Below, in pieces: positions 8,217-17,624 of a stretch of DNA of 64,000 nt. The stretch spans positions 186,001-250,000 of the forward strand of contig NZ_JAODPB010000001.1 in assembly GCF_025770735.1 (NCBI RefSeq). The letters are read 5' to 3'. The DNA comes from Shouchella tritolerans (GTDB lineage Bacteria; Bacillota; Bacilli; Bacillales; Bacillaceae_D). Below the pieces are notes generated by a model. That model did not search any database. It was not told the DNA's origin and saw nothing but the letters and a program-made list of their open reading frames with translations. The translations under genes and the position numbers were made by a program. How positions within the stretch are numbered: position 1 is the stretch's first letter; each line of letters opens with the position of its first letter.

Positions 8217-9377
8217 TTAAAAGAAGTCGACAAGAGCTGGCTGCTCTCCGGGAATAAGGCGAAAAAAATCTTGTAATGCTTTTTCGTCGCCGCGGATGAA
8301 GCCGGCATTCTTGAAAAAAGTAGGACGTTTATAGCCGAGCATGAGCGCTGTCAGTGTTTGGATGTCCGTTTCGAATATTGGCTTATCTCCGCCAACGGTT
8401 GTCGGTTGTGCTTTTCCATTTTTAACTGAGAACGCAAACAATCGATTGTTCCACTCCGCGACTGGGTCACTAATATGGAACACAAAGTCGCCTTGCTCTC
8501 CGGCAAGAAACGGGTAAGCTTGGAAGAACTCAGCGACATCAACAATGCGGGCCATAAAGTATGGAATTGTCTCTGCTCTTGTTTTTGCGTCTGGCAGAAA
8601 ATACGACAAGCCTTCTGCTGCTGGCACAGTCAACTCAGCCGTGTCAGCCATGGAATCGTGCTGGCCGATAAAGGCAAACAAAGCAGTTAAGTCTTCTTGG
8701 TTGCCAAAGATCAGTTCCGCTGTTGCAAAATTCCGTTTTTGAATCGTATACATCATATAAGCGCTCGGCTCTCCGCTTGCGTCCATGTACAAAACGGCTT
8801 TCTTTGTTTTGTGCGCTCCGTTTTGTAGATGCTCCCACCATTGCGCATCGCGGACGAGCATTCCATGGGAGAGGTGCTTCTCGTAGACGGTACGAATTCT
8901 CGAATCAAATGGGTCGACCCGTTCTAGCTTGCCGGCAGCAATTGGCAAGGGCTTCGGCAGTTGTTTGGCATTTAGTCTATAGGTTGTCTCCTCACAAAGA
9001 ATTTCCCAGCCGAATTTGCGGTAAAAGCTCACCGAAAATGGCGCTAAATACGACAATAAGTGGCCTTCTGCACGCATCGTTTGCAATGTGTGGCCAAGCA
9101 GTTGGCGCACATGGCCTTTGCGCCGTTGTTCAGGATAGGAAGCAACGCCGGCAAGGCCACCCATTGGCATCGTTTTTCCGTGGATGTGGACAGCTAAAGG
9201 CAAAAGTGCTAGTTTTGAGATGAGCTGGCCATTTTCAGTGGCGCCGATGTTAATTGATCTCTCCCATGCTTTTTGGGCACGTTGGCGGTGGTCATCAGGG
9301 TTGTCAACTTGAAAAGCGTAGCAGCTAAGCTGAAAAGCTTGCTCGAAATCTTTGTCAGTTAGTCTATGAATCGTCAT
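8217..9377 (-). CDS. Eis-like GNAT N-acetyltransferase
   Basis: A 386-residue acetyl-CoA-dependent acetyltransferase of the Eis type: an N-terminal GNAT domain, a second GNAT-like domain and a C-terminal sterol-carrier-like domain. The acetyl-CoA loop reads VASYPEQRRKGHVRQLL, and SVSFYRKFGWE carries the tyrosine expected to act as general acid. In Eis enzymes the C-terminal carboxylate is the general base; this protein likewise ends in Phe (VDFF), consistent with that mechanism. Known relatives acetylate aminoglycosides or lysine side chains; the substrate here is unknown. ATG at 9377 is chosen because a G-rich ribosome binding site lies eight bases before it. The frame stays open 15 codons further upstream without a site. 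Confidence 0.85.
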   Translation of the reverse strand: MTIHRLTDKDFEQAFQLSCYAFQVDNPDDHRQRAQKAWERSINIGATENGQLISKLALLPLAVHIHGKTMPMGGLAGVASYPEQRRKGHVRQLLGHTLQTMRAEGHLLSYLAPFSVSFYRKFGWEILCEETTYRLNAKQLPKPLPIAAGKLERVDPFDSRIRTVYEKHLSHGMLVRDAQWWEHLQNGAHKTKKAVLYMDASGEPSAYMMYTIQKRNFATAELIFGNQEDLTALFAFIGQHDSMADTAELTVPAAEGLSYFLPDAKTRAETIPYFMARIVDVAEFFQAYPFLAGEQGDFVFHISDPVAEWNNRLFAFSVKNGKAQPTTVGGDKPIFETDIQTLTALMLGYKRPTFFKNAGFIRGDEKALQDFFRLIPGEQPALVDFF

Positions 9378-9498
9378 AGTAGCATCCCCCCAGGTTTTGC
9401 AGGCTATGTTTAAGTTTAGCACGGCAGACGAAGAATGAAAGCGAAAAAATATGATACAATACGATGAAAGAACTTAATCATAATGGGGTGTAGCGTGA

Positions 9499-10872
9499 AT
9501 GGCAAGTTCAGTGAAGGAACGGCTGCGTCAAAACCGCGCCGCGCATTTAGAAGAATTGGCTGCATTTTTAAAAATTCCAAGCATTAGCTCCATTTCCGAG
9601 CATAAGGCAGATATCCGTGCTGCAGCAAAATGGTTGAAGCAAGCGTTTCTAAACGCAAAAATGGAGAAAGTGGAAATCATTGAAACGAAAAAGCATCCAA
9701 TCGTTTATGCAGAGTGGCTTGGAGCAGGGCCAGAGGCAAAAACGATATTGATTTATGGCCATTATGATGTTCAACCAGTTGACCCTTTGCATTTATGGGA
9801 AACGGAACCGTTTGAGCCGACCGTTCGCGACGGCAAGCTTTATGCCCGTGGGGCAAGCGATGACAAGGGCCAAGTGTTCATGCATCTGAAAGCGGTGCAA
9901 ACGATGCTTGAAGTAGAAGGGACATTGCCGTTTAACGTCAAATTTTTAATCGAGGGCGAAGAGGAGATTGGCTCGCCTAATCTTGATGAGTTCGTGGCCA
10001 ACGAAAAAGAGCGTTTAGCTGCGGATGTGTTGCTCATTTCCGATACGACGATGCTTGAAGCAGGCAAACCGGCCATCTGTTCCGGGCTGCGCGGCATTGC
10101 TGCGTTAGAAGTCCGCGTAAAAGGAGCAAAAAGCGATTTGCACTCTGGCCTGTATGGGGGCGCGGTACAAAATGCCCTTCATGCCCTTGTGCAATTGCTC
10201 GCTTCGATGCGCGATGAGAACGGCAAAATTACGATTGACGGCTTTTATGAAGGGATCGAAATGCCTTCTGCAGAAGAAATGGAAAGCATCAAGTCGTTAG
10301 GGAGCGGGGAAGAGGCACTGAAAGAAGAGCTTGGTGTCAACGAGCTTTTCGGAGAAAAAGGGTATACAGCCCGAGAGCGTACGTGGATTAGGCCGACGCT
10401 TGAATTAAACGGTGTGTATGGCGGTTTCCAAGGGGAAGGCGTCAAAACGGTCATTCCTGCGGAAGCAACCGCAAAAATTACATGCCGCTTAGTGCCGGGA
10501 CAAGATCCAATTGACATATTGGAAAAAATCGAAGCCCATATCCAAGCCCATACGCCGCCTGGAGTGACAGTGGCAACAGAGCGTCATGATACAGGCAAGC
10601 CTTTTGTAGCTCCAGTCACAGATCCTGTATTTGCTGCATGTGCCCGCGCTTATGAGGAAGTCTATAAGACAGAAGTGGCGTACACAAGGATGGGTGGGTC
10701 CATTCCTGTAGTGGAGACATTTGATTCGCAACTTCATATTCCGATTGTCCTTATGGGATTCGGTTTGCCGAGCGAGAATTTCCATGCTCCAAATGAACAT
10801 TTTCATCTCGAAAATTTTGACAAAGGGATGGAAACCATTGTCGCTTTTTGGAACCAATATGCAAATAGGTAA
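9499..10872 (+). CDS. M20-family metallo-dipeptidase
   Basis: A cytosolic dinuclear-zinc peptidase of 457 residues, the normal length for the carnosinase-like M20 group. Metal-binding motifs are in order: GHYDVQPVDP (His), GASDDKGQ (bridging Asp), EGEEEIGS (catalytic Glu and metal Glu) and a late FHAPNEH histidine. The dimerisation domain lies between the two halves of the catalytic domain, around KSDLHSGLYGG. It probably releases amino acids from short peptides; exact specificity is not visible. The start is ATG at 9499 behind GGGGTG. A TACAAT-like -10 element lies at about 9455 without a clear -35. It is followed by its own terminator. Confidence 0.92.
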   Translation: MASSVKERLRQNRAAHLEELAAFLKIPSISSISEHKADIRAAAKWLKQAFLNAKMEKVEIIETKKHPIVYAEWLGAGPEAKTILIYGHYDVQPVDPLHLWETEPFEPTVRDGKLYARGASDDKGQVFMHLKAVQTMLEVEGTLPFNVKFLIEGEEEIGSPNLDEFVANEKERLAADVLLISDTTMLEAGKPAICSGLRGIAALEVRVKGAKSDLHSGLYGGAVQNALHALVQLLASMRDENGKITIDGFYEGIEMPSAEEMESIKSLGSGEEALKEELGVNELFGEKGYTARERTWIRPTLELNGVYGGFQGEGVKTVIPAEATAKITCRLVPGQDPIDILEKIEAHIQAHTPPGVTVATERHDTGKPFVAPVTDPVFAACARAYEEVYKTEVAYTRMGGSIPVVETFDSQLHIPIVLMGFGLPSENFHAPNEHFHLENFDKGMETIVAFWNQYANR

Positions 10873-10900
10873 AGGAAAACGGATCGTCATGTTCGTCGCC

Positions 10901-10954
10901 GGCCTGTCGACTACGTTTTGGACGCGTAACCAAAACGGTCGAGAGGCCTTTTCT
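10901..10954 (+). terminator. Intrinsic terminator after the dipeptidase gene
   Basis: Nested stems GGCC/GGCC, TCGAC/GTCGA and CGTTTTGG/CCAAAACG surround an 8-nt loop, followed by TTTTCTTT. Confidence 0.8.
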
Positions 10955-11092
10955 TTCCCTTTCATTCGTCAATGATGGCGTAGCAAGCCTATGTGAAGAC
11001 AGCTTTAAGATTCGTTTGCATAGGCATCAGGCACGATTTATTTATAGTAAACTAAAGATAGAAAGCATTGTGAATGGAGGAGACATTTTCGT

Positions 11093-11890
11093 ATGGACCA
11101 ACAAATAGGACCACACATTCAGTTAATTGCCCTTGATATGGATGGGACACTGCTGGATGACAATCACGAAATTTCGGAAGGCAATCGCGAGGCGATTGCA
11201 GAAGCTCAGGAATTAGGTGTCCATGTTGTTTTAGCAACAGGCAGGACGTTGGCAAGTTGCGGGAAGTACGCAACATCGCTTGGGCTGAAGTCTTTCTTAG
11301 TGACCGCTAATGGCGGTGAGATTTATGACTGTGAAGGAAGTGTTTTTAATACGAGTTTGGTGCCGCCAGAGGCGGTTGACCATGTATACGAACTAACGGA
11401 GAAACACGGCGTTCATGTATGGGGCGCTTCAAGGAAATCCATATTCCGCGGCAAGTTGCCTGATAATAGGCATGGCCACGAGTGGCTGAAGTTCGGATTT
11501 GATACGGAAGATGATGAGGTGCGCAAAGAAATTATTGCTGAGCTACAGCTGCGGGCCATCACAGAAATAACCAACTCAAGCCCAACTAATATCGAAGTCA
11601 ATGCCCTCGGCATTAACAAAGCGTTTGCGTTAAAGAAAGTATGCGATGACTTAGGCATTTCGTTGCAAAACGTGATGGCCGTTGGCGACAGTTTAAATGA
11701 CATTGCTATGATTACCGAGGCAGGCCTTGGTATCGCCATGGGCAATGCCCAAGAGGCTGTAAAGCGGAAAGCCGATTGGATTACAGCAACAAACACCAAT
11801 GATGGCGTTGCCGCTGCTATTCAACGCTGGGTCGTATTGCCGCAACAGAAGGAAAAACGGAAAGCAGAGGAGAAATCAGGTTCTCATTAA
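11093..11890 (+). CDS. HAD-superfamily hydrolase, Cof/YidA type
   Basis: A 265-residue phosphatase of the Cof subfamily. Motif I is ALDMDGTLLDD with the nucleophile and acid Asp pair, motif II is the Thr of VVLATGRT, motif III is the Lys around AFALKKV, and motif IV is GDSLNDIAMI. A type IIB cap domain lies in the middle. These enzymes dephosphorylate sugar phosphates and cofactor phosphates with broad specificity. GGAGG lies 12 bases before ATG 11093, a rather long spacer, and no better start exists. The C-terminus is a charged tail, KEKRKAEEKS. The gene stands alone; no terminator of quality follows. Confidence 0.9.
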   Translation: MDQQIGPHIQLIALDMDGTLLDDNHEISEGNREAIAEAQELGVHVVLATGRTLASCGKYATSLGLKSFLVTANGGEIYDCEGSVFNTSLVPPEAVDHVYELTEKHGVHVWGASRKSIFRGKLPDNRHGHEWLKFGFDTEDDEVRKEIIAELQLRAITEITNSSPTNIEVNALGINKAFALKKVCDDLGISLQNVMAVGDSLNDIAMITEAGLGIAMGNAQEAVKRKADWITATNTNDGVAAAIQRWVVLPQQKEKRKAEEKSGSH

Positions 11891-12282
11891 ACGACGGACT
11901 GTGTGGAAACGAAGATCTTGGTGTTCGGATAAAATAGGTTTCTCAATTTTGTGAGGGATAAAGAAAGCAGAGGCTCGCTGTGCTGTAGTGTGGACGTGAG
12001 CAATCGAAAGCGTGCTCTAGCTGGATATAATGGTTATAGAGTTGTCTAAGGCATGTATAAGCGGCCTTAAGACGGCTCTTTTTTTATTTCCTGTCAAATG
12101 CCAATCAAAGCAGTTGTCCCACCGAAGATGGATAAGGCTCGTTTTGTGGTGCCACAGAAACCTGGAACCTCTTTTTACTGGTAAGTATGATAACGTCGAA
12201 CTAGACGCACGCTATGTAGAAGAACAGGAAAAGATCTCGGTACGTTGTATTGCTTGTTGTGAATATTTTTTGTCTATGAGTC
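11891..12282. other. Intergenic region before the manganese transporter operon
   Basis: I see no gene. A 92-codon frame at 12030-12308 has no ribosome binding site and a composition unlike a protein. A poor hairpin ending in seven T lies near 12060-12085 and might end upstream transcription. Confidence 0.5.
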
Positions 12283-12311
12283 TTGACAAAGTTGGCATTG
12301 GTTATTAAAGT
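12283..12311 (+). promoter_or_regulatory. Sigma-A promoter of the mntABCD operon
   Basis: A perfect TTGACA (12283-12288), a 17-bp spacer, and TAAAGT (12306-12311). The leader up to the first gene is about 85 nt. It holds a small hairpin GGACA/TGTCC (12334-12349) and the 12-bp palindrome TTTATGCATAAA. Confidence 0.7.
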
Positions 12312-12328
12312 TGCATTAGAGAAACTTT
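12307..12328 (+). promoter_or_regulatory. MntR-like operator overlapping the -10 element
   Basis: An imperfect palindrome with arms AAAGTTgC and GaAACTTT. The core GTTGCATTAGAGAAAC agrees at about 13 of 16 positions with the B. subtilis MntR site as I recall it. It overlaps the -10 element, as expected for Mn-dependent repression of uptake. The factor assignment is inference. Confidence 0.5.
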
Positions 12329-12403
12329 ATTGTGGACAGGAAAGTGTCCTGCATTTATGCATAAAGTAATGAAAAGAGAATATGGCTAAAGGGGGATATG
12401 TCA

Positions 12404-13360
12404 TTGAATAAGAACATATGGGGTATAAGTTCAATAAGTGCAGCAGTTGTCTTACTTGCTGCGACAGGTTGTTCAGATGGAGCGGGCGGAGAAGTCGAAC
12501 CAAGTGAGGATGATCCTATTCAAGTCGTCGCCACGATTGCCCAAATTGGCGAGCCATTAGAAAGAATTGGCGGCGATTTTGTGGAAGTAAAAACGATTAT
12601 GGGGCCTGGGGTAGACCCGCATTTATATGAGGCATCGCAAAGTGATTTGCAAACGATTGGTAATGCGGATGTCATTTTCTATAATGGCCTTCATTTAGAA
12701 GCACAAATGTCTGACGTATTTGCCAATGTGGATGTACCTGCACTGGCTATTGGCGAAGAAGTGGCGGAAAGTGAATTGCTAGATGATGAAGAGGACGCTT
12801 CGGCGACAGACCCGCATATTTGGTTTGACGTAAACATGTGGCAACAGGCGATTGACGCCGCCGTTGAACAATTAAAGGAAATAGCGCCAAGTGAAGCCGA
12901 TTATTTTGAACAAAACAAGCAAGATTATTTTGCAGAGTTAGATGAGCTCTATACATTTTCGGTCGAGAAGTTAGGCGAAATTCCTGAAGAGCAGCGGATT
13001 TTAGTAACAGCCCATGACGCGTTCCAATATTTTGGGCGTATGAATAACATAGAAGTGGTCGGCTTGCAAGGTTTAAGCACAGAAGACGAGGTTGGCATTT
13101 CTGACATTCAATCAACGATTGATACAATTGTCGAAAAACAAGTACCTGCTGTATTTGTAGAAAGCAGTGTCAATGATTCTTCGATACAGGCTGTGATTGA
13201 AGGCGCTGGAGAAGCTGGTGTTGACATTGAATTAGGAGGCACACTTTATTCTGATGCAATGGGAGAAGCAGGGACAAAGGAAGGCACATATATTGGGATG
13301 TACCGACACAATGTCGAAACCATTTATGATGCGCTTATGAATGGAGGCGGCCAAGACTAA
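12404..13360 (+). CDS. mntA: Manganese/zinc-type ABC transporter substrate-binding lipoprotein
   Basis: A cluster A-I (ZnuA/PsaA-like) solute-binding lipoprotein of 318 residues. The signal peptide ends in a lipobox with the acylated cysteine at Cys23 (ATGC-SDG). Candidate metal ligands are the His in GPGVDPHLYE, the His in DPHIWFD, the Glu in GLSTEDE and an Asp in the C-terminal lobe (LYSDAMG). There is no long His-rich loop, which favours manganese over zinc. GGGGG sits eight bases before TTG 12404, so I prefer it to ATG 12398, which is too close. It is the first gene of a four-gene operon with ATPase and two permeases, the mntABCD order of B. subtilis. The mature protein is very acidic, as in alkaliphiles. 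Confidence 0.85.
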   Translation: MNKNIWGISSISAAVVLLAATGCSDGAGGEVEPSEDDPIQVVATIAQIGEPLERIGGDFVEVKTIMGPGVDPHLYEASQSDLQTIGNADVIFYNGLHLEAQMSDVFANVDVPALAIGEEVAESELLDDEEDASATDPHIWFDVNMWQQAIDAAVEQLKEIAPSEADYFEQNKQDYFAELDELYTFSVEKLGEIPEEQRILVTAHDAFQYFGRMNNIEVVGLQGLSTEDEVGISDIQSTIDTIVEKQVPAVFVESSVNDSSIQAVIEGAGEAGVDIELGGTLYSDAMGEAGTKEGTYIGMYRHNVETIYDALMNGGGQD

Positions 13361-13412
13361 TTAAATGATGGCGGATTAGTGGCGGAGCGCACCAACAGGA
13401 GATGAACAGAAC

Positions 13413-14168
13413 ATGAATGTAATTGAAGTCCGGCAGCTTAGCGCTGCTTATCGAAAAAACACGGTGTTGCAAAATGTCTCATTTGAGATCGCCCCAGGTA
13501 CATTAACGGGCATTGTTGGGCCAAACGGAGCAGGAAAATCAACGTTAATCAAAACGGTGCTCCAATTGCACCCTTACTTGTCAGGAGACGTAACCTTTTT
13601 CGGCGAACCCCTTAAAAAAGTAAAAACGCGGATTGGTTACGTTCCACAGCGAGGCTCAGTTGATTGGGATTTTCCGACAAACGCTCTAGATGTTGTGCTG
13701 ATGGGGCTGTATGGCCGGATTGGCTGGCTGAAATGGCCGCAAAAAAAACATCGGGAAAAAGCAATGCAAGCACTTGAAAAAGTCGGGATGACTGAGTACG
13801 CAAATCGGCAAATTAGCCAGCTTTCTGGTGGGCAGCAGCAACGTGTGTTTTTAGCACGTGCCCTTGTACAAGAGGCTGATCTTTATTTTATGGATGAGCC
13901 ACTTGCTGGCGTCGACGCTGCTACAGAGCGAGCGATTATGGCGATATTAAAAGAGTTGCGTAAAGAGGGAAAAACGGTTCTTGTCGTTCACCATGATTTA
14001 CAGACAGTGGCTGACTATTTTGACCACGTGCTTTTTCTAAACAAGACGGTTATTGCCCATGGGCCGACGGAAGAAGTGTATACGGCTGCTAATATTGAAA
14101 AAACGTACGGCGGCGCGATCCACTTCATGAAAGGGGATGGGCGCAATGTCAGTGCTATCATCCATTAA
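13413..14168 (+). CDS. mntB: Manganese ABC transporter ATP-binding protein
   Basis: A 251-residue ABC ATPase. The Walker A motif is GPNGAGKST at about residues 36-44, the Q-loop lies in VPQRGSVDWDFP, the signature is LSGGQQQR, Walker B is LYFMDEPLAGVD, and the H-loop is VVHHD. The RGSVDWDFP segment is characteristic of Mn/Zn/Fe chelate ATPases of the ZnuC/MntB group. It energises the permeases encoded next. The start is ATG at 13413 with AGGAGA ten bases upstream. The 3' end overlaps the next gene, which suggests translational coupling. Confidence 0.93.
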   Translation: MNVIEVRQLSAAYRKNTVLQNVSFEIAPGTLTGIVGPNGAGKSTLIKTVLQLHPYLSGDVTFFGEPLKKVKTRIGYVPQRGSVDWDFPTNALDVVLMGLYGRIGWLKWPQKKHREKAMQALEKVGMTEYANRQISQLSGGQQQRVFLARALVQEADLYFMDEPLAGVDAATERAIMAILKELRKEGKTVLVVHHDLQTVADYFDHVLFLNKTVIAHGPTEEVYTAANIEKTYGGAIHFMKGDGRNVSAIIH

Positions 14169-15078
14169 CTTTCAATGGGTCCTCGTTAGTGCGATTTTGC
14201 TCGGTGTTGCCTCAGGCATGTTCGGCACGCTAGCTTACTGGAAAAAACAAAGCTTAATGAGCGATGCTTTGTCTCACGCAGCGTTGCCAGGTGTTGTGAT
14301 TGCCTTCATGATCATTCAAGAGAAACAATTGCTGTTTTTGATTATTGGCGCCGCTTTAAGTGCCTTACTAGGCGCTTGGCTTATTTATGCGATCCGGTCT
14401 GCGACACGCATAAAGGAAGATGCGGCAATGGGCATTATTTTGTCCGTCTTTTTTGGCGGTGGGATTGTGTTGTTAACGATTGTTAACCGCACTGCTGGTG
14501 GCAATCAAAGCGGACTTGACACATTTATTTTTGGCCAGGCGGCGAGCATGGTGCGCCAAGATGTGTACACAATGGCGGCGCTGGCGGCAGCGGTTATTTT
14601 GCTTATCGTGATTGCCTTTAAAGAGTGGAAGCTCTATTTGTTCGATGCTGATTTTGCCAAAGGGCTAGGGCTGCCAGTACCTGTTATGAATGGGTTCTAT
14701 GTGTTTGGCCTCGTTACGACGATTGTAATCGGCATACAAGCCGTCGGAGTGATTTTAATGGCTGCTCTTTTAATCATTCCTGCCGTCAGCGCCCGTTATT
14801 GGACCCATTCCTTTAAGGGGATGATGGTCCTCTCTGCTGTTTTTGGCGGTTTTTCTGGAGCGTTTGGCACGTTTATTAGCGCTCAAGGAGCGGGCTGGCC
14901 TACTGGCCCGTTCATTGTTCTTTCGGCAACAGCCTTTTTCCTCGTTTCCCTTGTATTTGGAAAAGAAAAAGGCTTGCTTACTGAACGAATTGAATTTAAA
15001 AAGCAACAACGGGATGCACGCGCCCAAAATGACGAGGAAGCAAAGCGGATTGCAGCAGAAGGGGGTGGGCAGCCATGA
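14146..15078 (+). CDS. mntC: Manganese ABC transporter permease 1
   Basis: A 310-residue ABC-3 family membrane protein with about eight or nine hydrophobic segments. The typical GMFGTLAYWKKQSLMSDALSHAALPG coupling region is near the N-terminus and a GLGLPV loop follows the middle. The C-terminus is a charged cytoplasmic tail, KKQQRDARAQNDEEAKR. I choose ATG 14146, placed nine bases after AAAGGGG, rather than ATG 14137. It overlaps mntB by 23 bp and mntD by 4 bp (ATGA). Having two distinct permeases in one operon is the mntCD arrangement and implies a heterodimer. Confidence 0.9.
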   Translation: MSVLSSINFQWVLVSAILLGVASGMFGTLAYWKKQSLMSDALSHAALPGVVIAFMIIQEKQLLFLIIGAALSALLGAWLIYAIRSATRIKEDAAMGIILSVFFGGGIVLLTIVNRTAGGNQSGLDTFIFGQAASMVRQDVYTMAALAAAVILLIVIAFKEWKLYLFDADFAKGLGLPVPVMNGFYVFGLVTTIVIGIQAVGVILMAALLIIPAVSARYWTHSFKGMMVLSAVFGGFSGAFGTFISAQGAGWPTGPFIVLSATAFFLVSLVFGKEKGLLTERIEFKKQQRDARAQNDEEAKRIAAEGGGQP

Positions 15079-15956
15079 TTTCGTATGAAGGGTGGATTCT
15101 AATAACTGGAGCCCTGGTCGGCATTACATGCGGCCTCGTTGGCGCCTACTTAATTTTGCGGCGGATGGCGATGATGGCCGATGCGATCAGCCATACCGTT
15201 TTGCTTGGCATTGTCATCGCGTTTCTCATTACCCAGAGCTTAGAAGGCGTGCATATGCTCATTGGCGCGATTGGCGCTGGGATATTGACCACATTTCTCG
15301 TTCAGTGGTTCCATTCCAAAGGGGTCGAACACGACGCTTCAATTGGCGTTGTGTTTACGTCGCTATTCGCTCTTGGCGTCATATTAATATCAACAGCTGT
15401 AGGCAACGTTCACCTTGATATTAAGCATGCCTTAATGGGAGAAATTGCTTTTATTCCTTGGAATCGATTGACGCTCTTTGGCTTTGAGATCCCTGTTGCT
15501 ACGGCCACGTTGCTGCTTGTGTTGGTGATCGTTTTGTTTTTTGTGCTCGCTTTCTACAAAGAATGGAAAATCACCTCTTTTGATCCAGCATTGGCTTTAA
15601 GCCTCGGTTTGCCTGTGATGTTGCTTCATTATCTATTTATGACGCTTGTCTCGATCACGACGGTCGCTTCATTTGACGCAGTTGGGGCGATTATGGTTGT
15701 GGCTATGCTCATTACGCCAGCTGCTTCTGCCTATTTATGGACCAACCGCTTATCGATTATGCTCGTTTTAAGTGCTGCCTTTGGCGCGTTGTCGGCTATT
15801 CTCGGCTATTATGTCGCCGTCTGGCTAGATAGTTCAATTTCAGGGTCGATGGCGTTAATGACAGGTGCTGTGTTTCTTGTTAGTTTTATTTGTTCCCCAG
15901 CGCATGGACTTGTCTCAAGATGGGTACGGCCTGAGGAGACAACGAAAGCACAATAA
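15075..15956 (+). CDS. mntD: Manganese ABC transporter permease 2
   Basis: A 293-residue ABC-3 permease related to the preceding gene product: GLVGAYLILRRMAMMADAIS near the N-terminus, SLGLPV in the middle, eight or more membrane segments and a short charged C-terminus. Its start ATG overlaps the mntC stop as ATGA and has GGGGGTGG upstream. It is the last gene of the operon and is followed by a strong terminator. Metal specificity is inferred from the operon layout and the operator. Confidence 0.9.
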   Translation: MISYEGWILITGALVGITCGLVGAYLILRRMAMMADAISHTVLLGIVIAFLITQSLEGVHMLIGAIGAGILTTFLVQWFHSKGVEHDASIGVVFTSLFALGVILISTAVGNVHLDIKHALMGEIAFIPWNRLTLFGFEIPVATATLLLVLVIVLFFVLAFYKEWKITSFDPALALSLGLPVMLLHYLFMTLVSITTVASFDAVGAIMVVAMLITPAASAYLWTNRLSIMLVLSAAFGALSAILGYYVAVWLDSSISGSMALMTGAVFLVSFICSPAHGLVSRWVRPEETTKAQ

Positions 15957-15963
15957 AAGAAGG

Positions 15964-15999
15964 AAGCCCAGACCTTTTTGGACAATGAGGTCTGGGCTT
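15964..15999 (+). terminator. Terminator of the mntABCD operon
   Basis: Perfect 11-bp stem AAGCCCAGACC (15964-15974) with GGTCTGGGCTT (15989-15999), then TTATTTG. Confidence 0.85.
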
Positions 16000-16026
16000 T
16001 TATTTGTGTCTTTAGGTGAAAAGCGG

Positions 16027-16596
<570 letters not shown>

Positions 16597-16617
16597 CTAT
16601 TATGGGTATGTTTATGT

Positions 16618-16645
16618 AAAAAACCGCCCTCCATGCAGAGGACGG
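16618..16645 (-). terminator. Terminator of the general stress protein gene
   Basis: On the minus strand CCGTCCTC pairs with GAGGGCGG (one mismatch) and is followed by TTTTTT. Confidence 0.8.
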
Positions 16646-16657
16646 CCTTTTAAGAGC

Positions 16658-17002
16658 TTAAAAGGTAAACTGGGCGTCTTGATTTGTTACAGCGACAATC
16701 ACTTTGCCTTGGTCAAGACGCTCTTCCAATTGTTCAGCTTCATCTGCAGTAAAGCCAATTTCTTCAAGTTTGGCCCGAAGCTCATCGCCTTTTTTTCGGA
16801 ACGTGTTTTTAAGTGCAGTGCCTAACCCAGTCTCAGCTGCACTGATTTTGTTAGCGTCGGCGTTATCGGCCACACGCTCTGTCCGGTCGTCGTCGTGAGT
16901 GATGACATAAATGTCGTCTTCAGATACGTTCTTTGCTTTCAGGGCATTGACTGCTTGGACCACTTCTTCATCATTGAAAAACTCTTTATAAACAGGTTTC
17001 AT
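16658..17002 (-). CDS. General stress protein, YflT/GSP17M family
   Basis: A 114-residue soluble protein of the heat-induced stress protein YflT family: KPVYKEFFNDEEVVQAVNAL at the N-terminus, then YVITHDDDRTERVADNA, with an acidic helical C-terminal half. Family members in Bacillus belong to the sigma-B regulon; the molecular role is unknown. The start is ATG 17002 behind GGGAGGCG. A sigma-B-type promoter lies directly upstream and a terminator follows, so this is an independent stress unit. Confidence 0.88.
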   Translation of the reverse strand: MKPVYKEFFNDEEVVQAVNALKAKNVSEDDIYVITHDDDRTERVADNADANKISAAETGLGTALKNTFRKKGDELRAKLEEIGFTADEAEQLEERLDQGKVIVAVTNQDAQFTF

Positions 17003-17027
17003 GTTGTATCGCCTCCCTGTTTTTTGC

Positions 17028-17053
17028 TTACCCCGCTCTCAAAATCTTAAAAC
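17028..17053 (-). promoter_or_regulatory. Sigma-B-type promoter of the stress protein gene
   Basis: On the minus strand GTTTTA (17053-17048), a 14-bp spacer, and GGGTAA (17033-17028). This fits the sigma-B consensus GTTTAA-N12-15-GGGTAT and agrees with the general stress family downstream. Confidence 0.65.
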
Positions 17054-17070
17054 GTAGGAAAGCAAAAATG

Positions 17071-17355
17071 CTATAAAGCTGGAGGATGCTGTTGTTTTAA
17101 AATTCGGCTATCAAACACAAACGGGCCGAATGGAATAACGGAGGCGATGCTTGCCAACAGCGCCGTTTTAAAAGACCAAGCGCGGCTGAAAAAATACGAA
17201 GCGACAAACAGCATGTAAACAATAAACAAAACACCATGTGCCATCCCGACAATGCTTACTGCTTCAGGAATACCAGCAAAATATTTTAATGGCATTGCCA
17301 CAAACAGCAATAGCAGCAACGAGATGCCTTCTATATAACTAATCCATTTGAACAT
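17071..17355 (-). CDS. Small DUF3817-family membrane protein
   Basis: 94 residues with three predicted membrane helices: an N-terminal FKWISYIEGISLLLLLFVAM segment, a second around VGMAHGVLFIVYMLFVASYF, and a third near ALLASIASVIPFGPFVFD. This is the DUF3817 (YdzA-like) pattern, of unknown function. ATG 17355 has GGAGGG upstream. The open frame extends 42 codons further but without a start signal. Confidence 0.82.
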   Translation of the reverse strand: MFKWISYIEGISLLLLLFVAMPLKYFAGIPEAVSIVGMAHGVLFIVYMLFVASYFFSRAWSFKTALLASIASVIPFGPFVFDSRILKQQHPPAL

Positions 17356-17624
17356 ACGTGCCCTCCTTACTCTTTCCTTTAGTATAACAGCAAGCATGGC
17401 AGTGATGTAGCGTAGAAGGAGAAAACATGCTTTTTTTGAAAAATGGTCAACTTTTAAAAGGAGACGTCGTTCCGGTAGCAAAGATTAGTGTCCACGAAGG
17501 GAAGAGAGCTTTATTCCATTGATTGCCCTTCACTGAAGTCGACAAAGCCAATCAGACAGAAGCCTTCCCTCTCAAACAGCTTATCGATTTTGTCTATGTT
17601 ATACTACTTAAAAGAGGTGAGCAA

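Noticed and set aside
8723-9223. 166-codon frame antisense to the Eis-like gene
   Set aside because: Arg-rich shadow of a well-supported gene.
10489-10965. 158-codon minus-strand frame over the end of the dipeptidase gene
   Set aside because: Antisense to a strong CDS and crosses its terminator; no family features.
12030-12308. 92-codon plus-strand frame upstream of mntA
   Set aside because: No ribosome binding site, Cys/Trp-scattered composition, and it covers the mntA promoter's -35 element and spacer.
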